A stretch of DNA of 64,000 bases from Burkholderiales bacterium (GCA_016223165.1 JACRPO010000009.1:868001-932000), one strand, 5' to 3'. Shown: positions 52,193 through 61,513, counted from the stretch's first letter. Program-made: numbers and translations. Notes: generated from the sequence alone by a model not told the origin.

Positions 52193-52627
52193 CTAGGGCT
52201 TCAGCGCGCCCTTGAACCAGCCTTCGATCGGATCGGGGTTCGGGCGGAAGAAGCTCGGCTTCCTGTAGACCGTCTTCGTGCCCTCGATCGTGTCGCCCTT
52301 GATCACGCCCTTCCAGACCTGCCGCGTCTCGTACTTCTCGCTGCGCGTCTCGGTCTCGAAGTGGATCGCATCGCCGGCCCGCGTGGCCTTGACCGTGCCC
52401 TTGTCATAGCCCCATTGGTCGCAGGCCTTCGAGTGGAACTTGCCACCGCTGAAGGTGAGGACGTTGTCGACGTCGGCCGGCTTGCCACGCTCCCCTTCGG
52501 TCGTGACGAAGACCTTGCCGTCGAGCAGATCGGCCTGCGCGCGGACCGCGCGCGGCACGAGCGATGCCGCCGCCGCGAGCACGGCAAGCGCCGTCGTGCC
52601 GAGGATGGCCCTCCGGGTCTTCTGCAT
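52193..52627 (-). CDS. secreted small protein, paralogue of the nitrilase-operon protein
   Basis: 144 residues. Start ATG 52627 has GGAG upstream; the signal peptide is MQKTRRAILGTTALAVLAA to about RAVRA, with twin arginines. The mature protein has VLTFSGGKFHSKACDQWGYD and IHFETETRSEKYETRQVWKG, homologous to the protein at 50199. It ends GWFKGALKP. Probably a small beta-barrel. It lies convergent to the nitrilase operon and 93 bp downstream of the DUF4242 gene on the minus strand. Function unknown; the pairing of a cytoplasmic and a secreted copy is unusual. Confidence 0.85.
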   Translation of the reverse strand: MQKTRRAILGTTALAVLAAAASLVPRAVRAQADLLDGKVFVTTEGERGKPADVDNVLTFSGGKFHSKACDQWGYDKGTVKATRAGDAIHFETETRSEKYETRQVWKGVIKGDTIEGTKTVYRKPSFFRPNPDPIEGWFKGALKP

Positions 52628-52720
52628 GGCTGTCTCCAATGCGTGTGAGCAAGTGCGCCGCAACTTCGGCGCCAGGGGTTGGATCGAAGTCGGCGGGCGG
52701 CCTGTGCCGGAGCGAGCCGC

Positions 52721-52969
52721 CTACTCGATGACGTCGCCGACCCAGACGCGGTCGAACTGCGCACCGGCTTCGCGCTGGATGCGGCGCATCGTCTCGGCAT
52801 CGGCCGCCTCGTACTCGCAGATGATGCGTTTGCGGTCGGTCGAGATGACGCTGCGCTTCCAGGCCACCTGATAGGCGGCGAGACAGGGCCGTTCGCGGTC
52901 GGCCACGATCTTCATGTCGGCGTCGGACTGTGGAGAGTCGAAGCTGCGTTCGACGACGATGCGTGCCAT
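52721..52969 (-). CDS. DUF4242 domain-containing small protein
   Basis: 82 residues: MARIVVERSFDSPQSDADMK, RPCLAAYQVAWKRSVIST and KRIICEYEAADAETMRRI fit the DUF4242 (SCO4226, nickel-binding) family, a ferredoxin-like fold. ATG 52969 was chosen over the ATG six bases earlier because the GGAG motif is 7 nt from the second. It starts 34 bp after the BTAD regulator stop on the same strand, so the two are likely co-transcribed. No metal ligand can be assigned with confidence. Confidence 0.85.
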   Translation of the reverse strand: MARIVVERSFDSPQSDADMKIVADRERPCLAAYQVAWKRSVISTDRKRIICEYEAADAETMRRIQREAGAQFDRVWVGDVIE

Positions 52970-53003
52970 GGCCATCTCCGGGTTGCGGTAAGAAGTCTGA
53001 ACG

Positions 53004-56000
53004 TTACTGCGCCGGTGTTGGAACCAGCGTTGTAGCGCCGGGGGCTGCCCTCGCGCCCGTTGCCGCCGCCCGCGAGGCGGCGCGCAGGGCAGCGCGTGAA
53101 GGCGCCTCGGCCGCCGCGCCGCCGCCGGCACTGACCAGCCGCGCGAGCGCCACGGCCACCTCGCTCGGGCGGCGCACCGCGCGCGCCGCCGCCAGCGCCT
53201 CGTCGGCGCAGGCGGCGGCCGCCTCGGGCCGGCCGTCGCCCAGCGCCAGCGCTGCAGCCTCGTTGAGCAGGTAGGCGAGGTGCGCCTTGTCGTCCAGTGC
53301 ACGCAGCGCGGCGAGGCTGGCCGCAAGCGCCTCGCCGGCATCTTCGCCTGCACCCTCGTGCGGACCGTCGCCGGCACCTTCGTGTGCAGCGTCGCCTGCA
53401 CCTTCGTGCACAGCGTCGCCTGTCCCTTCACGCATGCGCAGGCGCGCCAGCGCGGCGAGTCCCTGCGCAAACGGCGCCGGCATGTCGCCCATGAGCGCCG
53501 CGGCGGCCAGGATCTCCTGCACATGCCGCAGCACATCGGCGAAGCGCCCCTGCTCGAGCTCCACCGTCGCCAGCCAGACCATGCACTCGTACTCGCGCCA
53601 GTGGTTCTCGGCGGCGCGCGCCAGCGCCACGGCGCCCGCCAGCGATTCGCGGGCGCCGTCGAGGTCACCGTCGTTGCGCGCCAGCAGGCCGCGCCCCCAC
53701 TCGATCTCCATGACGCGCAGGCCGAGTGCGGCGGCCAGCTCGGAAGCTTCCTCGAGCAGGGCGCGGCCGCGCACGGGGTCGGCTTCGATGTCCAGCAGGC
53801 AGCGCCCGCTGTTGGCCAGTTGCTGGCAATGCGTGGCCGGATCGGCCCGCTGCGTCAGGCGTTCGGCTGCCAGCGTCGAGGCCAGCGTCTTGTCGGGCTC
53901 GCTCGAACGCTGCTGCACGAAGGCGAGGATCTCCCAGCCCGCCGCGGCCTCGGCATGCAGCGCCAACGCCTCGGCCGCCGCGATGGCGCTCTCGATGCGC
54001 TCGGTGAGCGCCGGCAGCCGCGCGCCCTCGGGCCCGGCCGCGGCGGATACGCGCAGGCGCAACAGGCCGATCTCGAGGCGCACACGTTCGGGCCCCGGGG
54101 CCAGTGCGCCGACATGCTCGAGGCCGAGCTCGGCCACGCCCGTCGCCTCGGCGTTGGCAAAGACGCGCAGGCAGTGCTCGCCGGCCGCCAGGCAGGCACG
54201 CGCCGCGGCCAGCGCATCGTCGGCGAGGCCCGCGTGGCGCACGATCTCGCCGTGCAGCCAGGGGTCGTCGGCGCTGGCGGCCTGCAGCACGCGCGTGATC
54301 TGGCGGTGCACGGCACGCCGGTGCGGCTGCGACATCGAGCGATAGACCGCCTGGCGCACGAGGTCGTGCGCGAAGTCGAGCTGCCCTTGCCCGGTGGGCG
54401 CGAGCAGGCCGCGGCGCTCGCACCGTTCGAATCGCGCCAGCACCTCGGTGAGCGACACGCCGGCCGCCGCGGCGAGCAGTTCGGGCTGGATCTCGCGGCC
54501 GAGCGCGGCCGCCCAGCCGAGCAGGTAGCGCTCGCCGTCCTCGAGCGCGGCGAGCCGCTCGTCGATGAGGGCATCGATGCTGCGCCCGCTGCCTTCGCCG
54601 CCGCGGCCGGCCGCGCGCACCAGCTCGATCAGGAACAGCGGGTTGCCGCCACTCTGGCGCAGGGCGAGCGCGGCGTCGATGGCGGCGCCGCCGAGCAGCG
54701 TGCGTGCCTCGCTCTCGCCGAGCGGGCCGAGGTCCAGGCGCTGCAGGCCGTCGGTGCGCCTGAGCGATTGCAGCAGGCCCTTGGCCCAGCGGTTGTCGTC
54801 GATCTCGCCGGCGCGCGCCGCGCCGGCGAAGATCAGCGCTGCCGCTCCGTCCTGCTGCGTGCGGGCCAGAAAGTGCAGCAGCGCGGCCGAGCCCTCGTCG
54901 ATCCACTGCAGGTCGTCGAGCAGCAGCGCCAGCGGCTGCACCTCGGCCATGCTGCGCAGCAGCGCGGCGGCGGCGTCGAAGAGCCGCTCACGGTTGCCGC
55001 CTTCGACCCGCTGCCCGGCCAGCAGCGGCGCGGCCTCGGCCAGCGTCTCGGGCGGCACACCCTCGGTGGCGACGCCGCGCAGTGCGTCCAGCCACAGCCC
55101 GTAGGGCCGCACCATCTCGGCTTCGAAACAGCGGCCGCGGATGACGCGCCGGCCCGCGGCGGCCGCGCCTTCGGCCAGGTGGTCGAGCAGCCGCGTCTTG
55201 CCGATGCCCGGCTCGCCGGCGAAGAACAGCAAGCGCCTGCGCCCGCGGCCGGCGGCGAGCAACTCGGCGACGGCGCGCCGCTCGGCGGCGCGGCCGAGCA
55301 GCGGGCGCGCCTGAGGCGGCCCATCGTGCAGCGGCGGTGCCGGCAAGGGCGCGGCTTGCGGCGCCGCCGCCGCCGGAGTGGCGTCCGGCCCGACTTGCGG
55401 CACGACTTGCGGCACGGCTTGCGGCGCGTCGCGCGGCAAGGCTTCGGATGATGCAGCCACCTCGGCCTGCGGCACGGGCACGGGCGTGGCGGCCGCGGCG
55501 CGGAGCTCGCGGCGCGCACGATGAATCGCGTCGTCCAGCGGCCCGCCCGCCGGCAGCGCCACCTCGCGCTGCAGCAGGTCGCGCGCCCACTCGTGGTGGC
55601 GCTCGGCCTCGGGGTAGTGGCCGGCAGCGGCCAGCAGGCGCACGAGCGTCGCATGCGCGGCCTCGGCCAGCGGGTCGGCGGCGACCATCGCGCGGCCGTA
55701 CGGCAAGGCGCGCTGGGGCTCGCCGGCGAGTCGCGCAACCAGGGCCTCGAGCAGGCGGCGGCGCAGCGCGCCGTGGCGCTCGCGCTCGGCCATGCACCAG
55801 TGGTGGAAGCGGTAGCAGGCCGGCAGGTCGAGCCCGTCGAGAAACTCGCCTTGCAGCAGCCGCGCCGCCTCTTCGAGCGCTTCGAGCGCGGCCGTCTCGA
55901 CGCCGGCGGCCAGCAGCGAGTGCACGCGCACCGTGTCGACCTGGCAGTGCAGGGCGACGAAGCCCGCGCGCTCACGGTCGGCGAGCAGCCGCTGCGCCGC

Positions 56001-56312
56001 CGCGTCGTCGACGATGGCGCGCAGCTTGGTCAGGCTCCAGCGCAGCGCCGCGCGCGGATCGTCCGGGCCCTCCCACAAGAGGTCGCACAACGCCGAGCGC
56101 AACTGCGGCGTCGCGGTCGCGACCAGGTAGCCGAGCAGCGCGCGCGTGCGGCGCGATGGGGGCAGCGGCAGCTCCGCGCCGCCGCGGCGCAGCTCGACGG
56201 TGCCGAGCAGGCGGATGCACAGGTCGGCGGGCGCGCTCTGCCCTTTCTGCGCGCCCTGCCCGCTGCGTCCGCCCCTTGCGCTCTCCTTGGCCATGACCAC
56301 GCTGGCTCCCAT
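53004..56312 (-). CDS. BTAD/AAA-16/TPR transcriptional regulator
   Basis: 1102 residues. Residues about 30-110 are a winged-helix OmpR-like DNA-binding domain (IRLLGTVELRRGGAELP, RALLGYLVATATPQLRSAL), followed by a bacterial transcriptional activator domain (TVRVHSLLAAGVETAALEAL, LLEALVARLAGEPQRALP). A Pro/Ala/Gln linker precedes the AAA-16 ATPase with Walker A GEPGIGKTR (about 365) and Walker B LALLLDDLQW. The C-terminal third is TPR-like. Several starts are possible: 56363, 56312 (with GGAGCCACC upstream, chosen) and 56294. Its likely targets are the adjacent DUF4242 and secreted-paralogue genes, or the nitrilase operon facing them. A 24-bp tandem repeat lies in its 3' part. Confidence 0.88.
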   Translation of the reverse strand: MGASVVMAKESARGGRSGQGAQKGQSAPADLCIRLLGTVELRRGGAELPLPPSRRTRALLGYLVATATPQLRSALCDLLWEGPDDPRAALRWSLTKLRAIVDDAAAQRLLADRERAGFVALHCQVDTVRVHSLLAAGVETAALEALEEAARLLQGEFLDGLDLPACYRFHHWCMAERERHGALRRRLLEALVARLAGEPQRALPYGRAMVAADPLAEAAHATLVRLLAAAGHYPEAERHHEWARDLLQREVALPAGGPLDDAIHRARRELRAAAATPVPVPQAEVAASSEALPRDAPQAVPQVVPQVGPDATPAAAAPQAAPLPAPPLHDGPPQARPLLGRAAERRAVAELLAAGRGRRRLLFFAGEPGIGKTRLLDHLAEGAAAAGRRVIRGRCFEAEMVRPYGLWLDALRGVATEGVPPETLAEAAPLLAGQRVEGGNRERLFDAAAALLRSMAEVQPLALLLDDLQWIDEGSAALLHFLARTQQDGAAALIFAGAARAGEIDDNRWAKGLLQSLRRTDGLQRLDLGPLGESEARTLLGGAAIDAALALRQSGGNPLFLIELVRAAGRGGEGSGRSIDALIDERLAALEDGERYLLGWAAALGREIQPELLAAAAGVSLTEVLARFERCERRGLLAPTGQGQLDFAHDLVRQAVYRSMSQPHRRAVHRQITRVLQAASADDPWLHGEIVRHAGLADDALAAARACLAAGEHCLRVFANAEATGVAELGLEHVGALAPGPERVRLEIGLLRLRVSAAAGPEGARLPALTERIESAIAAAEALALHAEAAAGWEILAFVQQRSSEPDKTLASTLAAERLTQRADPATHCQQLANSGRCLLDIEADPVRGRALLEEASELAAALGLRVMEIEWGRGLLARNDGDLDGARESLAGAVALARAAENHWREYECMVWLATVELEQGRFADVLRHVQEILAAAALMGDMPAPFAQGLAALARLRMREGTGDAVHEGAGDAAHEGAGDGPHEGAGEDAGEALAASLAALRALDDKAHLAYLLNEAAALALGDGRPEAAAACADEALAAARAVRRPSEVAVALARLVSAGGGAAAEAPSRAALRAASRAAATGARAAPGATTLVPTPAQ
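53350..53421. repeat. 24-bp tandem repeat, three copies, within the BTAD regulator
   Basis: Units at 53350-53373, 53374-53397 and 53398-53421 share the core GCACC[C/T]TCGTG and end GTCGCC. A degenerate fourth unit follows at 53422-53439. On the coding (minus) strand they encode an 8-residue repeat with core HEGAGD. The multiple of three keeps frame, so copy number may vary between strains without breaking the gene. Confidence 0.75.
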
Positions 56313-56510
56313 GGTGGCTCCAACGCTCGCGGCGCAACGTCCAAACCGTGGCCGGATCGGCATCGCGCCTAACCCGGACCACGCTAGCACAGCCCTTCGG
56401 CGGCCTGAACAGGAGATTCCATCGTGCAAACCCGCGCCACCGCCTTCCGGCAGGTCCAGCAGGTCATCCAGCCGGTCCGCCACCGAGCGCATGCACGAAG
56501 CAGTCCCGCC

Positions 56511-57353
56511 ATGACCCAGCCGCGCGCTCCACGCACGGCCCTCGTTCTTTCCGGCGGCTGCCTGCACGGCTACGCGCAGATCGGCGTGCTGAAGGCGCTG
56601 GCGGCGGCCGGCATCCGGCCCGACCTCGTGGTCGGGACGAGCGTCGGCGCGGTCATCGGCGCGCTCTTCGCCGCCGGCCGCACAGCGGCCGAGATCGAGT
56701 GCGCGGCACACGAGGTCGTCGTCGCGCACCTCAAGCGCTGGGCGCTGTCCTGGCAGGGGCTGTGGCACGCGTCGGGCCTGGAGGCGCTGATGCGGCGCCA
56801 TCTGCCGTGCCAGCGCATCGAGGCCTTTCCGATGCGCTTCGCTGCCGTGGCCACCGATGCCGCCACCGGCGCGCTCGCGCTGCTGGCGCACGGCGACGCG
56901 GGCAGCGCCGTCGCGGCTTCGGCGGCGATGCCGGGGTTCTTCGTGCCGGCCGGATTCGGCGGCCGCCGCTACCTCGACGGCTGCCTGGTCAGCCCGCTGC
57001 CGGTGCACGCCGCGCGCGCCCTGGGCGCCGAGCGGATCATCGCCGTCAACACCCTGGTCGACCCGGGGCCTCGGCACGCCGGCGGCCTGCTCGGGGTGCT
57101 GCTGCACTCGCCGCGCCTGATGATGCGGGCGCTGGCCGAGCACGAGGCCGGCGATGCCGACCTGCTCATCGCCCCGCCGTTGCCGCCGCGCGCCCCGGGC
57201 ACGGCGAGCGAGCGCCAGGCCCTCATCGACGCCGGCGAGCGCGCCGCATGGGCAGCCTTGCCCGAGTGGGCGAAGGCCGGGCGCGCACCGCCGTGCCCGC
57301 TCGGCCCGAGATTCGGCTCGAGACGCAACCCGAGGTTCGGCTCTGGATTCGGC
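56511..57353 (+). CDS. patatin-like phospholipase, no in-frame stop before the convergent gene
   Basis: About 281 codons to the point where the convergent gene ends. LVLSGGCLHGYAQIGVLKAL replaces the usual GGGxRG oxyanion loop with GGCLHG; nucleophile motif GTSVGAVIG and the dyad DGCLVSPLP are present. It should be a small cytoplasmic lipid acyl hydrolase. Start is uncertain: ATG 56511 begins at the conserved N-terminus but lacks a Shine-Dalgarno, while GTG 56424 has AGGAG and adds 29 basic residues. The domain appears complete near AALPEWAKAGRAP, but the frame stays open through the whole antisense of the next gene, to 59861. The end given here is therefore the border of unique sequence, not a stop. 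Confidence 0.7.
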
Positions 57354-59615
57354 TCAGGGCGTGCCGATGAAGAGGTACGCGTTCGTCGACCCGCCGCTGC
57401 CGTATCCGACGCCCAGGTACACCGGCCCGAGCGGCGTCTCGCCGCCGAGGTAGACGGCCAGCGAGTGCAGCCAGCCGTTGCGCTTCTGCACCGTGTAGGG
57501 CTTGGCGATCTTGCCGCTTTCCACCGCGAGCCCGAGGCGCATGTCGCCACGCAGGCCGAGAGGCAGGCGGCCGATGATGCGCTCGCCGCGCACATGGGCA
57601 TAGGCCACGTCGTCGCCGATGAGCTGGCCGCTGGCGAAGGCGGTGAGGTTGAGGAAGCCGCCGAGCCGCCCCGAGTCGTGGATGGGCAGCCGGCCGGTCG
57701 GCGAGCCCACCCAGGTGAATCGCGAGCCGAGCACGTAGTCGCGCCACGGCGCGGCGCCGCGCAGGTCCAGGCTCGTGCGCGTGTAGTCGCTGCCGTCGCC
57801 CCCGGTGTGGCCGTGGTACCACTCGGCCGCGGCACTCCAGCCGCTGCGCGGGAAGTACAGGCGGTCGAGGCGGTCGAGGTCGGCGGCGAGCAGCCAGCCG
57901 CCGCTGCCGCGCTCGGGCACCGCGGCGAGGATGTCGATGCCGGTCTCGAGCTCGCGGCTGACGCGCGTCTGCCGCCAGCCGGCGCGCAGCGTGCCGACGA
58001 GGCTGAGGTTGTAGCCGCCGGTGGCCTCGAAGCGATAGCGCACGCTGCGGTACTCGGCCACGCGCTGCTCGAGGAAGAAGTAGTCGCTGCGCTCGCGCCG
58101 GTATTCGGCCATCAGGTCGGCAAACCACTCGCGGTCGGCGGTGAGCGGCTGCAGCCACTCGACGCTGGCACCGGTGCTGCTGCCGAGCTCGCCGACGACG
58201 AGCATCTCGGCGCCCATCGGCACCATCCACGTGCGGTGGTAGCCGGCGCGCAGCAGGTAGCTGCTGCCCTGGCTCAAGTTGCTGTCCAGCCTGAGGCCCA
58301 GGCGCAGGTAGTCCGGGCCCCAGCCCTTTTCCACCGGCATCACGCGCAGCACGTTGCGCTCGCCCTCGCGCAGCACGGCGTAGTCGACGCGCTCGTACCA
58401 GCCGTCGCCGTAGACACGGCCGAGCGCCTGGTCGAGGGCCTTCGTGTCCAGCGGCTCGCCCACGGCCTGCGCGAGGTAGCGCCGCACCACCGCCTCGCTG
58501 ACGCGCGACAAGCCCACCACCTGCACCTCGTGAATGCGCGGGCGGCTGCGCGTGGGGTCGGGCAGGCCGACGGCGAGGCCCTGGCGCCAGCGCATCCAGG
58601 CCGCCTCGCCCACGGCCAGCGCCTTCAGCCGCGCGGCGCTGGCATCGGCGGCGATGCGGCCGCGCAGCGCCGCGTCGGCATGGCGCTCGAAGTCGGCCGC
58701 GCCGATGCTGCCGAGGTCGGGCTGGATGACGATGTCGCGCGGCGTCAGCGTGGCGATCGTGGCCTGCACGTTCTGCTCGGTGAGCAGGGCGATGACCTGC
58801 GCGCTCACGGTGAGCAGGCCCCGCACCTCCTCGGGCTTGAGCGGCGTCGTGCCGACGTTGACGGCGATCACCACCTCGGCGCCGCAGCGCTCGCGCACCT
58901 CGCGCACGGGCAGGTTGTCGGTGAGGCCGCCGTCGACGAGCTTGCGGCCCTCGAGCTCCAGCGGCGCCAGCAGCCCGGGCACCGACATGCTGGCGCGCAT
59001 GGCCTGCGTCAGGCTGCCCTCGCGCAGCACGACGCGCGCACCGGTGCCGATGTCGGTGGCGATGATCGACACCGGCAGCGGCAGCTCCTCGATGCGGCGC
59101 TCACCGGCATCGGCACGCACGAGGCGGTTGAAGAAGAGCTTGATCTTCTGCGCCGACACCACGCCGGGCGGCGTCACCGCACCGCCCGCGGTGAGCCCGG
59201 TCTCGCTGCCGGGCAGGAAGCGCTGCGAGAGCCGCTTGTTGCGGTGGTTGAGCTCGGCGTAGTCCGGGTTGTCCTGGAACATGTCGGCCCAGTCGGCGCG
59301 CGCGAGCTCCTCGCGCATCTGTGCCGGCGAGATGCCGGCCACCCAGGCGCCGGCGACGAGCGCGCCCATGCTGGTGCCGGCGACGCAGTCGACCGGCACG
59401 CGCAGGTTCTCGAGCGCCTCGAGCACGCCGATGTGCGCGGCGCCGCGCGCGCCGCCACCGCCGAGCACCAGGCCCACCTTCGGGCGCCGCGCGGAGTCGG
59501 GACCGGCGCCGGTCGGGGAGGGAGCGGCGGGAGGGGTGTCCTGCGCGGCGCTCGAGAGCGCAACCATCACCAGCGCGCCGCCGGCCACGGCGCGTCGTAC
59601 GTCTCGTGCGGTCAT
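57354..59615 (-). CDS. patatin-domain outer-membrane autotransporter (PlpD type, T5SS Vd-like)
   Basis: 753 residues. Signal peptide MTARDVRRAVAGGALVMVA to SSAAQ. Patatin domain at about 45-330: oxyanion loop GGGGARGAAHIG, nucleophile GTSMGAL and dyad LVDGGLTDNLPV are intact. A POTRA-like domain follows (IHEVQVVGLSRVSEAVVRRY, about 375-440), then a 16-stranded barrel ending NAYLFIGTP. This is the architecture of type Vd autotransporters (PlpD of Pseudomonas), where the lipase domain is moved to the surface by its own barrel. ATG 59615 was preferred to an upstream start. It converges head-on with the preceding patatin gene. Confidence 0.93.
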   Translation of the reverse strand: MTARDVRRAVAGGALVMVALSSAAQDTPPAAPSPTGAGPDSARRPKVGLVLGGGGARGAAHIGVLEALENLRVPVDCVAGTSMGALVAGAWVAGISPAQMREELARADWADMFQDNPDYAELNHRNKRLSQRFLPGSETGLTAGGAVTPPGVVSAQKIKLFFNRLVRADAGERRIEELPLPVSIIATDIGTGARVVLREGSLTQAMRASMSVPGLLAPLELEGRKLVDGGLTDNLPVREVRERCGAEVVIAVNVGTTPLKPEEVRGLLTVSAQVIALLTEQNVQATIATLTPRDIVIQPDLGSIGAADFERHADAALRGRIAADASAARLKALAVGEAAWMRWRQGLAVGLPDPTRSRPRIHEVQVVGLSRVSEAVVRRYLAQAVGEPLDTKALDQALGRVYGDGWYERVDYAVLREGERNVLRVMPVEKGWGPDYLRLGLRLDSNLSQGSSYLLRAGYHRTWMVPMGAEMLVVGELGSSTGASVEWLQPLTADREWFADLMAEYRRERSDYFFLEQRVAEYRSVRYRFEATGGYNLSLVGTLRAGWRQTRVSRELETGIDILAAVPERGSGGWLLAADLDRLDRLYFPRSGWSAAAEWYHGHTGGDGSDYTRTSLDLRGAAPWRDYVLGSRFTWVGSPTGRLPIHDSGRLGGFLNLTAFASGQLIGDDVAYAHVRGERIIGRLPLGLRGDMRLGLAVESGKIAKPYTVQKRNGWLHSLAVYLGGETPLGPVYLGVGYGSGGSTNAYLFIGTP

Positions 59616-59710
59616 GCGTGCATTCTGGCCGCTGGGGCCGTGCACTCCGGCCGCGCGGCCGGCGCTCGGCGCTCAAGCGATGCGGCGATGCCACCGATAC
59701 CCCTCTGGTC

Positions 59711-61513
59711 ATGCGCGCCGTCTTCACCCTGCTCCCCCGCCTGCTGCCGGCGATGCGCGGCATCGGCGCGCGCGCCTTCGCCCTGGCTCTCCTGCTGGCG
59801 CTTGCCGGCGGCGCCGTGCCGGCCTCGGGTGCCGGCCCCGCCTCCGAAGTCGAACGCCTGACGCTGGACGGCCGTGCCGACATCGCCCTGTGGCCCGCGG
59901 TGACGCTGCTCGCCGACCCCGACAACCGCTTCGATGCAGCCACGCTGGCCGGCCAGCCGCAGCGCTTCGCCCGCCCCGAAGGCGTGCCGGGCAACCTCGG
60001 CCGCCGCGACGAGACCATCTGGCTGCGCGCGCGCCTCGTCGTGCCGGGGCCCGAGGCGGCGCGGCGCGTGCTCGAGATCGACTACCCGCCGCTGAACCGC
60101 ATCGACCTGTACCTGCTGCAAGACGGGCAGGTGGTCACGCACCACGTGCTGGGCAACCACCTCCGCGGCAGCGAGCGGCCGCTGGCCAGCCGCACGCACG
60201 CGGCACCGCTCACGCTCGCCGCAGGTGAACACGAAGTCCTGCTGCGCGTGCAGACGCTCAGCTCGATGGTGGTGCCGATCACGCTGCGCACGCAGGCCTC
60301 CTTCACCGCCTACGAGGCGCGCGTGCAGCTGGTGCAGGGCCTGCTCTTCGGCGTCGCGCTGTGCATGCTGATGTACAGCGTGCTGCACTGGCTGAACCTG
60401 CGCGACAACGTCTTCGGCTACTACGCGCTGCTGCTGGTGGGCAACATGGTCTTCATGCTCGCCTACTTCGGCATCGGCCCGCAGTGGCTGTGGCCGCAGT
60501 GGCCGGAGATCTCGATGCAGGTGGCGCCACTGGGCGTGCTGCTCGCGGTGGCGGCGGGCGCGCCCTTCATGCACGCCACGCTGGCGGTGCCCGAGGTGAG
60601 CCCGCTCGCCTCGCGCCTGATGCGCACGATGGGCGCGCTGGCCGTGCTCGGCCTCGTGGCCAACCTCGGCGGGCTCATCGGCTACCGTGCCACGCAGACG
60701 ATGGTCACCGTGCTCGGCCTGGCGGCCGCGTTCGCGGTCGTGCCGGTGGCCTATGTGCGCGCCCGCCGCGGCGAGCGCGTGGCGCTCGTCATCCTCGGCG
60801 GCTGGCTGGTCTACTTCCTCGGCGCGGTCGGCGCGGCGGGCCTGCTGCGCGGCTACATCGAGCCGACCTTCTGGACCCAGCACGTGTACCCCTTCACGAC
60901 GATGATCGAGATGACGGCGTGGATGGCGGTGCTCGGGCTGCGCGTGCACAGCATCCACCGCGACGCCGACCGCATGCAGCTCGAAGCCGATGCGCAGCGC
61001 CGCCTTGCCGAGACCGATGCGCTCACCGGCCTGCTCAACCGGCGCGGTCTGCAACGCCCCCTCGAAGCGGCCCTGCGCGGCAGCGGTCCGCAGCGGATGA
61101 CGGCGCTGTACCTGCTGGACCTGGACGGCTTCAAGCCCGTGAACGACCGCTACGGGCACGACGTGGGCGATGCGCTGCTGGTCGCGGTGGGCGAGCGGCT
61201 GCGCGCGCAGCTGCGCGGCAGCGACCTCGTGGCGCGCCTGGGCGGCGACGAGTTCGTCGTGCTCGCCGCGGGCCTGGAGGACGACGGTGCTGCGCTCGCG
61301 CTCGGGCGCAAGCTGCTCGCCGCCTTCGACAAGCCCTTCGACGCGGCCGGCCAGCGCTGCGAGGTCGGCCTGACGGTGGGCTACGCGATCGCGCCGCTGG
61401 ACGGCGACAGCGGCAGCGACCTGCTCAAGCGCGCCGACGCCGCGATGTACGCCGGCAAGCAGGCCGGCAAGCGGCGCGTGATTCGCGGCGGCCGCAGCCT
61501 CGTCACCGCCTGA
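59711..61513 (+). CDS. 7TM diguanylate cyclase (7TMR-DISM + GGDEF)
   Basis: 600 residues. After a signal peptide (ALALLLALAGGAVPASG), a periplasmic 7TMR-DISMED2 domain (ETIWLRARLVVPGPEAARRV, LLRVQTLSSMVVPITLRTQ) leads to seven membrane helices over about 200-420. The C-terminal GGDEF domain has an intact active site GGDEF at residues 511-515 and an inhibitory RxxD site (RGSD) five residues before it, so it should make cyclic di-GMP with product inhibition. ATG 59711 is 95 bp from the divergent PlpD gene. It likely links a small extracellular ligand to surface attachment, possibly including the adhesin at 41507. Confidence 0.94.
   Translation: MRAVFTLLPRLLPAMRGIGARAFALALLLALAGGAVPASGAGPASEVERLTLDGRADIALWPAVTLLADPDNRFDAATLAGQPQRFARPEGVPGNLGRRDETIWLRARLVVPGPEAARRVLEIDYPPLNRIDLYLLQDGQVVTHHVLGNHLRGSERPLASRTHAAPLTLAAGEHEVLLRVQTLSSMVVPITLRTQASFTAYEARVQLVQGLLFGVALCMLMYSVLHWLNLRDNVFGYYALLLVGNMVFMLAYFGIGPQWLWPQWPEISMQVAPLGVLLAVAAGAPFMHATLAVPEVSPLASRLMRTMGALAVLGLVANLGGLIGYRATQTMVTVLGLAAAFAVVPVAYVRARRGERVALVILGGWLVYFLGAVGAAGLLRGYIEPTFWTQHVYPFTTMIEMTAWMAVLGLRVHSIHRDADRMQLEADAQRRLAETDALTGLLNRRGLQRPLEAALRGSGPQRMTALYLLDLDGFKPVNDRYGHDVGDALLVAVGERLRAQLRGSDLVARLGGDEFVVLAAGLEDDGAALALGRKLLAAFDKPFDAAGQRCEVGLTVGYAIAPLDGDSGSDLLKRADAAMYAGKQAGKRRVIRGGRSLVTA

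Noticed and set aside
57354..59861. C-terminal extension of the small patatin through the antisense of the PlpD-like gene
   Set aside because: The added sequence is low in complexity and lacks any domain, while the opposite strand encodes a complete patatin-POTRA-barrel protein. Recorded as a finding about the missing stop, not as coding sequence.
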